Under the pieces are notes generated by a model, which had not been told where the DNA came from, searched no databases, and worked only from the letters and a program-made list of their open reading frames with translations. Made by a program: the position numbers and the translations under genes. DNA of 64,000 nt. Origin: Noviherbaspirillum galbum (GTDB taxonomy: Bacteria; Pseudomonadota; Gammaproteobacteria; Burkholderiales; Burkholderiaceae_D). The stretch lies in NCBI RefSeq assembly GCF_010974945.1, contig NZ_JAAIVB010000079.1:186001-250000 (forward strand), written 5' to 3'. Below, piece by piece: positions 19,218-26,207 of the stretch (its first letter is position 1; each line of letters starts with the position of its first letter).

Positions 19218-20585
19218 CTATCGCATCCCGGGCATCATGCCCTTCATGCTGCGCATCATTTTCATCATGCCGCCGCCCTTGAGCTTCTTCATCATGGACT
19301 GCATCTGTTCGAACTGGGACAGCATGCGGTTCACTTCCTGCACCTGCACGCCGGCGCCGGTGGCGATGCGGCGCTTGCGCGACGCCTTGATCAGCTCCGG
19401 CTTGGCCCGCTCCTGCGGGGTCATCGCATTGATGATGCCTTCCATGCGGCGCACCTGCTTCTCGGCCTGGCCCATGTCGGCGCTGCCGGCCGCCTGCTGG
19501 AATTGCGCCGGCAGCTTGTCGAGCAGGCCGGAGAGTCCGCCCATCTTCTTCATCTGCGAGATCTGGGCCTTGAAGTCGTTCAGGTCGAACTTGCCGCCGC
19601 CCTTGATCTTGTCGGCGAGGTCTTTCGCGGCAGCAACGTCGACGCCCTTGCGCGCTTCCTCCACGAGGGCGAGGATGTCGCCCATGCCGAGGATGCGGTT
19701 GGCCATGCGGTTCGGGTCGAAGGCTTCGAGGCCATCGAGCTTCTCCGCCACGCCGGCGAACTTCACCGGCTTGCCGGTGATGTGGCGCACCGAGAGGGCG
19801 GCGCCGCCGCGCGAATCGCCGTCGAGCTTGGTCAGCACCACGCCCGTCAGGGGCAAGGCGTCATTGAAGGCCTTGGCGGTGTTGATCGCATCCTGGCCGA
19901 GCATCGCGTCGACCACGAACAGCGTCTCGATTGGCTTGACCGCGGCGTGCAGGGCGGCGATTTCCTGCATCATCGCTTCGTCGATGCCAAGCCGGCCGGC
20001 GGTATCGATGATCAGGACGTCGTGGTAATGCTTCTTCGCGTAGTCGACGGCGGCCAGGGCGATGTCCACCGGCTTGTCGTTGGCCGACGAGGGGAAGAAG
20101 TCGGCGCCGACCTGCTTGGTGACGGTCTCGAGCTGGCCGATCGCCGCCGGGCGGTAGACGTCGGCCGACACCGTCAGCACCTTCTTGCGCTTCTCTTCCT
20201 TCAGGTACTTGGCCAGCTTGCCGACGGTGGTGGTCTTGCCGGCGCCCTGCAGGCCGGCCATGAGGATGATCGCCGGCGGCTGGGTGGCGAAATTGAGTTC
20301 GTAGGCCTCGGGGCCGAGGTCCGCGCCCATGATGGCGGCGAGCTCGCGCTGCACCACGCCGACCAGCGCCTGGCCGGGCGTGAGAGAGGAAATGACTTCT
20401 TCGCCGAGGGCCTTTTCCTTCACCTTGGCAATGAATTCGCGTACCGCCGGCAGGGCGACGTCCGCCTCCAGCAGCGCGAGACGCACTTCACGCAGCATCT
20501 CGGCGGTGTTGGACTCGGTCAGGCGGGCTTCCCCGCGCATGGTTTTGACGACTTTGGCAAGCCGTTGGGTCAGGTTGTCGAGCAT
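19218..20585 (-). CDS. ffh: Signal recognition particle protein Ffh
   Basis: GTPase subunit of the signal recognition particle, targeting membrane proteins cotranslationally with 4.5S RNA and FtsY. The 455-residue protein starts MLDNLTQRLAKVVKTMRGEA (N domain), has the G domain with GLQGAGKTTTVGKLA and the DTAGRLGIDE motif, and a Met-rich M domain ending MMKKLKGGGMMKMMRSMKGM. The open frame extends 19 codons upstream, but the ATG at 20585 gives the canonical N-terminus. It is divergent from ypjD, a conserved pairing. Confidence 0.97.
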   Translation of the reverse strand: MLDNLTQRLAKVVKTMRGEARLTESNTAEMLREVRLALLEADVALPAVREFIAKVKEKALGEEVISSLTPGQALVGVVQRELAAIMGADLGPEAYELNFATQPPAIILMAGLQGAGKTTTVGKLAKYLKEEKRKKVLTVSADVYRPAAIGQLETVTKQVGADFFPSSANDKPVDIALAAVDYAKKHYHDVLIIDTAGRLGIDEAMMQEIAALHAAVKPIETLFVVDAMLGQDAINTAKAFNDALPLTGVVLTKLDGDSRGGAALSVRHITGKPVKFAGVAEKLDGLEAFDPNRMANRILGMGDILALVEEARKGVDVAAAKDLADKIKGGGKFDLNDFKAQISQMKKMGGLSGLLDKLPAQFQQAAGSADMGQAEKQVRRMEGIINAMTPQERAKPELIKASRKRRIATGAGVQVQEVNRMLSQFEQMQSMMKKLKGGGMMKMMRSMKGMMPGMR

Positions 20586-20828
20586 GGATGGACCGGTATC
20601 TAGAAGGAGGAGGGGCGCGGAGCGGGGGGGCGCCCGGAACAAGCCCCCATTCTACCCGATGTGCACCGGCGCTCCGGCCCGCGGGCACGCTCCGCCGGGA
20701 CGGTGTCGGCAGGCAAGCCCGCCCGCCGGCCCGGCGCGTTTTCACCTTGTCCATTCCTGCTTCACGGCGGCCCGATTGCCGGTCGACATGGTGTAAACTC
20801 AGGGATCCGGCGTTTACCCTCGACCTCG

Positions 20829-21641
20829 ATGTTCATCATCCTTTCCCTGCTCGCCGCTGCGCTCTACCTGGTGTCCGCCTGCCTGCCCCTCACGCAGCGC
20901 ACGGCCAGCGCGGTCGCGACCGCCGTTGCCTGGCTGCTGCATGGCAGCGCGCTTGCCGCGGACATGGTCGGGAGCGACAGCCTGCGCATCGGCTTTGCCA
21001 GCGTGCTGTCGGCCACGCTCTGGATCTCGGTCGCGGCCTACTGGCTGGAAAACCGCAACCTCACCCTCGACGGCCTGCGCGTGCTGGTCCTGCCGAGCGC
21101 GGCGCTGGCCGCCTTGCTGCCGATGGCGTTCCCCGGCGTGCTGGTGCCGCTGCAGGGACAGACCGCCTTGTTTCCCTGGCATGTCGCGATCGCCATCCTC
21201 GCCTACAGCACCCTCACCATCGCCGCCTTCCACGCGGTGCTGATGGCGCTGCAGGAATCGCGGCTGCATTCGCCGCATGATTCATTGCGTTCCGCCGGCT
21301 GGCTCAACGCCGCCATCGACCGCCTGCCGGCCCTGCTCACCATGGAACGCCTGCTTTTCCGCCTGATCAGCTTCGGCTTCATCCTGCTGACGCTGACCGT
21401 CCTGTCCGGCATCGTGTTCTCTGAATATTTGTTCGGCAAGCCCATCAAGTGGGACCACAAGACGGTCTTCACGCTGCTGTCCTGGGTGCTCTTCGGGGCG
21501 CTGCTCGCGGGACGCTTCTGGCGCGGCTGGCGCGGCAAGCTGGCGCTGCGCTTCACCCTGACCGGATTCGCCACCCTGCTGCTGGCCTATGTCGGCACCC
21601 GGTTCGTCCTGGAAGTGGTGCTCCACAGGGGAATCGCATGA
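20829..21641 (+). CDS. ypjD: CcsA/YpjD-type cytochrome c assembly family membrane protein
   Basis: A 270-residue integral membrane protein of the cytochrome-c-assembly (CcsA/CcmF-like) family, YpjD branch. About eight hydrophobic helices are visible, with the family's KPIKWDHKTVFTLLSWVLFG segment near the C-terminus, where His residues may contact haem. The physiological role of the YpjD branch is not established. The open frame runs further upstream, but MFIILSLLAAALYLVSACLP from ATG 20829 is the natural start. Its stop overlaps the next gene's ATG by four bases (ATGA). Confidence 0.9.
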   Translation: MFIILSLLAAALYLVSACLPLTQRTASAVATAVAWLLHGSALAADMVGSDSLRIGFASVLSATLWISVAAYWLENRNLTLDGLRVLVLPSAALAALLPMAFPGVLVPLQGQTALFPWHVAIAILAYSTLTIAAFHAVLMALQESRLHSPHDSLRSAGWLNAAIDRLPALLTMERLLFRLISFGFILLTLTVLSGIVFSEYLFGKPIKWDHKTVFTLLSWVLFGALLAGRFWRGWRGKLALRFTLTGFATLLLAYVGTRFVLEVVLHRGIA

Positions 21642-21859
21642 AGTTCGCGCTCTGGGCACTGTTCATCCTGCTGATCATCTGGATGATGCGCGGCAAAAAG
21701 GCGGTGCCGGGCAGGCGCGCCGCGCCCGGCGCCAATGCCATCGAAAGCATGGTGCAGTGCCGGCACTGCGGTGTGCACGTGCCGGTCTCCGAATCGGTGG
21801 CCGGACCCGGCGGCGCCTGCTTCTGCAGCGACGAGCACCGCCTCCGGCATGCCGGCTGA
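21638..21859 (+). CDS. PP0621 family small zinc-ribbon-like protein
   Basis: A 73-residue protein with one N-terminal membrane helix (MKFALWALFILLIIWMM) and a C-terminal metal-binding-like module: CRHCG followed by a later Cys/His set in FCSDEHRLRH. I place it in the PP0621 family, whose function is unknown. It overlaps ypjD by four bases and precedes pilS by 27 bases, so it is probably cotranscribed with both. The fixed position between ypjD and pilS is common in Burkholderiales. Confidence 0.85.
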   Translation: MKFALWALFILLIIWMMRGKKAVPGRRAAPGANAIESMVQCRHCGVHVPVSESVAGPGGACFCSDEHRLRHAG

Positions 21860-21886
21860 GCGCGCCCGCTCCACCCCGATCCGCTC

Positions 21887-23545
21887 ATGAACGCACAACC
21901 AGCGCCGGGTACGCGGGAAACCTTCTGGCGTTCCCTGCAGACCTTCGCCGTCACCCGCGTCGCCATCGCCTTCGTCATCCTCGGCTATCTCTTCATCAAC
22001 CTGCTGTGGGAGAAGGGCGCGGACATCCTCGCGGCGGATTGGCGAAACTGCCTGGTCTACCTGATCAGCGCGGCCGGCTTCGCCTTGCTTTCCGTCTACG
22101 CCAAGCGCCATTTCAAGTTGCAGCTGCTGGCGCAGATCGTGATCGACCTGCTTGCCATTTCGCTCTTGTACATCGACTCGGGCGGCGTGCGCAGCGGGAT
22201 TGCCATCCTGTACCTCTTCCCGCTCGCCGGATCGGCCATCCTGCTGCCGATGGTGTCGGCCCTGTTCTTCGATGCCATGGTCACGCTGTTCATGCTCGGA
22301 GAAAGCGGCTACCAGCTGCTGCATTTCCTGCCGGACGCCTCGCTGTCGCGGGCGGGTCTGTACGGGGCGTCCTTCTTCGCGGCGAGTTTCGTCGTCAACC
22401 GCCTGGCCGCCAAGCTGATCCGCCAGGAAGAGCTCGCCGCCCAGCGCGGACGGGACCTGCTGATGCAGGAAGCCATCAACCGGCTGGTGATCGCCGACAT
22501 GGGCGACGGCATCCTAGTGGTGAATCCGGCGGCGGAGGTGCTGGCCAGCAATCCGGCGGCCGCGCGCATGCTGGGGCTGGCCCTGCCGGAAAACGACGCC
22601 GCGATTCGCCTGACCGAGGCGCCGCTGCTCGCGCCGATCGCCGAGGCCTTCCAGCGCTGGTCGAGCGAGCGCACCCAGGCGTCGGCGTCGGGCTACGTGA
22701 TGCTCAAGGCCGACGAAGATGCCGGCCCGGACGTCGAGGAGCGCCACGTCGTGGCTCACCTGAAGCTGCGCTTCGTGCCGGTGGACACCGGCGAGCCCGG
22801 CGCGGAACGTACCGTCATCTTCGTGCAGGACGTCACCGAGATCGAGAACCGCGCCCAGCAGCTGAAGCTCGCCTCCATGGGACGGCTGACGGCGAGCATC
22901 GCGCACGAGGTGCGCAATCCCTTGTCCGCCATCGGCCATGCGGCTTCCCTCTTGAAGGAAGATGCCACCGAGCGCACGCAGGTCCGCCTGCTCGACATCG
23001 TCGGCGACAACGTGGTGCGCCTGAACCGCATGATCGAAGACATCCTGAAGCTGTCGCGCAAGGCGCATGCCAATGCCGAACCGCTCCAGCTCGAACCCTT
23101 CCTGCGGGAACTGCTGGAAGAATTCACCGGCACCCACCAGGTCGCACCGGCAAGGATCGCCTTGCAGGTGGCGGCCGGACAGGCGGCGCGCTTCGATCCC
23201 CTGCATCTGCGCGAGGTGGTAGTCAACCTGCTGTCCAACGCCCTGCGCTACGCCAGCGGCCGCGACGGTTCCATCCAGCTGCTGGTGCAGGCGCCCAAGC
23301 CGGGGATGCTCGAACTGCACGTCCGCGACGACGGGCCGGCCATCACGCCGGCGGTGCGCGCCCACCTGTTCGAACCGTTCTACACCACGTCCAGCAAGGG
23401 CACCGGCCTGGGACTGTACGTGGCGCGGGAATTGTGTCTCAATAATGGCGCGATGCTGGACTATGAATACCGCGCCGATCCGGCGGCCGGCGGCGCCCGC
23501 AGCGGCCGCTTCGTCATCAGCTTCGCGGCAACCGAGCAATCCTGA
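21887..23545 (+). CDS. pilS: PilS-type sensor histidine kinase
   Basis: Membrane sensor kinase of the PilS-PilR system, which in pseudomonads senses pilin in the inner membrane and controls pilA. The first 180 residues hold about six hydrophobic helices; a PAS-like segment follows (MGDGILVVNPAAEVLASNPA). The H-box ASIAHEVRNPLSAIGHAASL places the phosphorylated His at residue 340, and the ATPase part contains VVNLLSNALRYASG and GTGLGLYVARELC. At 552 residues it has normal length. It is followed 22 bases later by its regulator. Confidence 0.94.
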   Translation: MNAQPAPGTRETFWRSLQTFAVTRVAIAFVILGYLFINLLWEKGADILAADWRNCLVYLISAAGFALLSVYAKRHFKLQLLAQIVIDLLAISLLYIDSGGVRSGIAILYLFPLAGSAILLPMVSALFFDAMVTLFMLGESGYQLLHFLPDASLSRAGLYGASFFAASFVVNRLAAKLIRQEELAAQRGRDLLMQEAINRLVIADMGDGILVVNPAAEVLASNPAAARMLGLALPENDAAIRLTEAPLLAPIAEAFQRWSSERTQASASGYVMLKADEDAGPDVEERHVVAHLKLRFVPVDTGEPGAERTVIFVQDVTEIENRAQQLKLASMGRLTASIAHEVRNPLSAIGHAASLLKEDATERTQVRLLDIVGDNVVRLNRMIEDILKLSRKAHANAEPLQLEPFLRELLEEFTGTHQVAPARIALQVAAGQAARFDPLHLREVVVNLLSNALRYASGRDGSIQLLVQAPKPGMLELHVRDDGPAITPAVRAHLFEPFYTTSSKGTGLGLYVARELCLNNGAMLDYEYRADPAAGGARSGRFVISFAATEQS

Positions 23546-23567
23546 TTCACGACATCACTGACCCGCC

Positions 23568-25040
23568 ATGACCGCCCCAAGAATCCTGGTTGTCGACGAC
23601 GAAGCCGACCTGAGGGAACTGCTGGAAATCACGCTCCTGAAGATGGGGCTCGACGTCGACTGCGCGGCATCCGTCGGGGCGGCGCGCGACTGCCTCGCGG
23701 CGCGCGAGTACGACCTGGTCCTCACCGACATGCGGCTGCCGGACGGCATGGGCATCGAGCTCGTGCGCGAGGTGAATGCAGCGCAGCGCAACACGCCGAT
23801 CGCGGTGATCACCGCCTACGGCAGCGCCGACAACGCGGTTGCCGCCCTGAAAGCCGGCGCCTTCGACTACCTGTCCAAGCCGGTCGGACTCGACCAGCTC
23901 CGCCTGATGGTGCAGTCCGCGCTGCGCATCCAGCGGCCGGCGCCGGATTCTTCCCAGCCGAGCGTGCAGGCCGGGAGGCCGGTGCCTCGCCTCATCGGCG
24001 AATCCGCAGCCATGCGCGATCTCCGCGCGCAGATCGCCCGCCTGGCGCGCAGCATGGCCCCGGTGGCGATCACCGGCGAGTCGGGCAGCGGCAAGGAACT
24101 CGCCGCCCGCGACATTCATGCCCACAGCGCCCGCGCCGACAAGCCCTTCATTGCCGTCAACTGCGGCGCGATTCCCGAGGCGCTGATGGAGGCCGAATTC
24201 TTCGGTTACCGGAAAGGCGCGTTCACCGGCGCGAGCGATGACCGCGACGGCTTCTTCCAGGCCGCCAACGGCGGAACGCTCCTGCTCGACGAGGTGGCCG
24301 ACCTGCCGCTGCCCATGCAGGTGAAGCTGCTGCGCGCGATCCAGGAACGGCGGGTGCGCAAGGTGGGCGCCACGGTGGAAGAACCGGTCGACGTGCGCCT
24401 GGTCAGCGCGACCCACCAGAATCTCGCCGAATGCGTCGAGAAGGGCCGCTTCCGCCAGGATCTGTATTACCGCCTGAACGTGATCGAGCTTCGCCTGCCG
24501 CCCCTGCGCGAGCGGCGCGACGACATCGGCCTGCTCAGCCGCGCGCTGCTCGACAAGCTCTCGCCGCCGGGACAGCGGGCGGAACTGACGCCGACGGCCG
24601 AGCAGGCGCTGCAATCCTATTCCTTCCCCGGCAACGTGCGCGAGCTGGAAAACATCCTCGAGCGCGCGCTCGCCTTTGCCGCGGACGGCCTGATCGACGT
24701 CCCCGACCTCGCGCTCAAGCCGGTGGCGCCCGGCCTTGCAGACGCTCAGCCGGCGGTGCCTTCCCACGCGCCTGAGCCGGCAACGGCGGTGCCGGTCACT
24801 CCTGCAGCAGCCGGGCCGGTGACGGCGGCATCGACATCGCCGGCAGCGCCAGCGCAAGCGACAGCCGAGGAGGTCAGTCCCGCCGCCACGGCATGTTTCA
24901 CGGATTTTCTCGATCGCGTCGAACGCGAGATGCTCGCCGCCGCGCTGTCCACCGGCAGCCGGGAAGACGCGGCGCGCGCTCTCGGGCTGACGCCGCGCCA
25001 GCTTGCCTTCCGCCTGCGTCGCCTGAAGCTCGCGGACTAG
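23568..25040 (+). CDS. pilR: PilR-type sigma-54-dependent response regulator
   Basis: NtrC-family activator paired with PilS. The receiver domain (residues about 5-120) has its phosphorylated Asp at residue 54 (VLTDMRLPDG). The AAA+ domain shows Walker A GESGSGKEL, the sigma-54-contact loop GAFTGA near residue 218, and GTLLLDEVADLP. A Pro/Ala/Thr-rich linker (residues about 385-430) leads to a C-terminal Fis-type helix-turn-helix (REDAARALGLTPRQLAFRLR). The target pilin gene is not in this window. 490 residues is slightly long because of the linker. Confidence 0.95.
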   Translation: MTAPRILVVDDEADLRELLEITLLKMGLDVDCAASVGAARDCLAAREYDLVLTDMRLPDGMGIELVREVNAAQRNTPIAVITAYGSADNAVAALKAGAFDYLSKPVGLDQLRLMVQSALRIQRPAPDSSQPSVQAGRPVPRLIGESAAMRDLRAQIARLARSMAPVAITGESGSGKELAARDIHAHSARADKPFIAVNCGAIPEALMEAEFFGYRKGAFTGASDDRDGFFQAANGGTLLLDEVADLPLPMQVKLLRAIQERRVRKVGATVEEPVDVRLVSATHQNLAECVEKGRFRQDLYYRLNVIELRLPPLRERRDDIGLLSRALLDKLSPPGQRAELTPTAEQALQSYSFPGNVRELENILERALAFAADGLIDVPDLALKPVAPGLADAQPAVPSHAPEPATAVPVTPAAAGPVTAASTSPAAPAQATAEEVSPAATACFTDFLDRVEREMLAAALSTGSREDAARALGLTPRQLAFRLRRLKLAD

Positions 25041-25118
25041 GCGGGAGCCGATGCAAACCGCCATCGTCAACGGGCCTTGAGTTCCAGCATGTGTTCCAGC
25101 ATGTCGTTCTCGCGGCTC

Positions 25119-25149
25119 CCGATGGCATTCCCGCCTGCGCGGGAAGGAC
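25119..25149. repeat. Degenerate copy of the GTCATTCCCGC palindromic repeat
   Basis: CATTCCCGCCTGCGCGGGAA in the pilR-ampD gap is a self-complementary relative of the 29-bp units at 44903 and 44954. It lies alone here. Confidence 0.6.
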
Positions 25150-25186
25150 AGGTACGAGCGAAGGCCCAGCCACTTTAGGACCAACC

Positions 25187-25804
25187 ATGCATCACATTCC
25201 CGACTTCCAGATCGACGCCAACGGCTGGTGCCTCCAGGCCGAGAAACTGCCATCGCCGAACTTCGATCCCCGTGCGCCGGGCATGGCGATCGACCTGCTC
25301 GTCATTCACAACATCAGCCTGCCGCCATCGCAGTTCGGCGGTCCCGAGATCGCCAACCTGTTTACTAATACACTGGACTGCGACGCGCATCCCTATTTCG
25401 ATCAGTTGCGCGAGCTGCGCGTCTCCGCGCACTTCCTGGTCCGGCGCGATGGCCACCTCATGCAGTTCGTCTCGGCGAACGACCGGGCGTGGCATGCGGG
25501 CGTGTCGAACCATTGCGGGCGCGAGCGCTGCAATGATTTTTCAGTCGGCGTCGAACTCGAAGGGACCGACTTCGACCCCTTCGAACCGGCGCAGTACACC
25601 GTGCTCGGCGCACTCACGCGCGCCCTCGTTGCACGCTACCCGATCGTTGCCGTGGCAGGGCATGAACACATCGCCCCCGGCCGCAAGACCGACCCCGGAC
25701 CGCATTTCGACTGGGCACATTTCCGCAAGTCATTGATTCAAAACAACGCCCCCGGCTCCTCTTCGTCCGGGACCGTTTCAAGCCTCATTTTTCCTCACAT
25801 TTGA
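25187..25804 (+). CDS. ampD: 1,6-anhydro-N-acetylmuramyl-L-alanine amidase AmpD
   Basis: Cytoplasmic zinc amidase of peptidoglycan recycling: it removes the peptide from 1,6-anhydroMurNAc and so lowers the inducer of AmpC-type beta-lactamases. The 205-residue protein shows VIHNISLPPSQFGG (first zinc His), HFLVRRDGHLMQFV, and GHEHIAPGRKTDPGPHFDW with the second His and the Asp ligand. The ATG at 25187, with TTAGGA upstream, begins at MHHIPDFQID; the longer open frame upstream overlaps pilR and is a shadow. No ampE follows; nrdA is next. Confidence 0.95.
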   Translation: MHHIPDFQIDANGWCLQAEKLPSPNFDPRAPGMAIDLLVIHNISLPPSQFGGPEIANLFTNTLDCDAHPYFDQLRELRVSAHFLVRRDGHLMQFVSANDRAWHAGVSNHCGRERCNDFSVGVELEGTDFDPFEPAQYTVLGALTRALVARYPIVAVAGHEHIAPGRKTDPGPHFDWAHFRKSLIQNNAPGSSSSGTVSSLIFPHI

Positions 25805-25841
25805 ACACGCTTGTCAACTGAGGTTGATCATAAAAAAGCTG

Positions 25842-25871
25842 TTGCAAACCCGACTAGCTCTCCACTAGAAT
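25842..25871 (+). promoter_or_regulatory. Candidate nrdA promoter
   Basis: TTGCAA (25842-25847) and TAGAAT (25866-25871) are separated by 18 bases. The -10 lies inside the first NrdR box, as expected for a repressed RNR promoter. Confidence 0.55.
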
Positions 25872-25877
25872 TAGTTC
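25862..25877. promoter_or_regulatory. NrdR box 1
   Basis: CCACTAGAATTAGTTC keeps the CACTA...TAGT core of the NrdR consensus (ACACTATATATAGTGT-like) but is imperfect on the right. It lies exactly 31 bp, about three helical turns, upstream of box 2, the spacing characteristic of NrdR operators. Confidence 0.7.
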
Positions 25878-25892
25878 AGATCGCGCGACAAA

Positions 25893-25908
25893 CCACTACA
25901 TATAGTGG
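25893..25908. promoter_or_regulatory. NrdR box 2
   Basis: CCACTACATATAGTGG matches the NrdR consensus at nearly all core positions and is almost fully palindromic. NrdR is the ATP/dATP-sensing repressor of ribonucleotide reductase genes; its own gene is not in this window. Confidence 0.85.
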
Positions 25909-26207
25909 TGCGCGATTTTCCCTTTGAGGGTTTAGCTTGACGGAAATAGACGTGATTCTCCTCAAAAATCGTGCATTTTGAAGGGAACCTCTCGAAGCCG
26001 CGAGCGCGGAGGGCAGCAAGGTCCCGTGCCTCATCCGATCCGTCCCGCAGGCCGCGCCGAGCGCGCCAGGATGGAGACGAGGCAGGACGCAGGAGAGGGC
26101 GTCCTTCGGCAGGGCAAATCAAGGAAAGCGAACCGGGCCACGAGCAGGGTTCGTCATTCATAACCACAAGCAGCGAAGCTGCGGTCAACAAGTCTTAGGA
26201 GGCTAGA
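25909..26207 (+). other. Long nrdA leader
   Basis: About 300 bases between NrdR box 2 and the nrdA start hold no convincing gene. Complementary segments could fold the transcript: GCGCGATTTT (25910-25919 region) with AAAATCGTGC (around 25966-25975), and GGACGC with GCGTCC near 26085-26105. Short Arg-rich frames here (61-75 codons) have no ribosome-binding site and are probably chance. Confidence 0.4.

Noticed and set aside
26060-26110. Cobalamin riboswitch in the nrdA leader (GCCAGGATGGAGACGAGGCAGG resembles a B12 box)
   Set aside because: Core B12-box positions do not match and the rest of the aptamer is missing.
25971-26198. Arg-rich 61-75 codon frames in the nrdA leader
   Set aside because: No ribosome-binding site and composition typical of GC-rich non-coding DNA; weak possibility of a leader peptide only.
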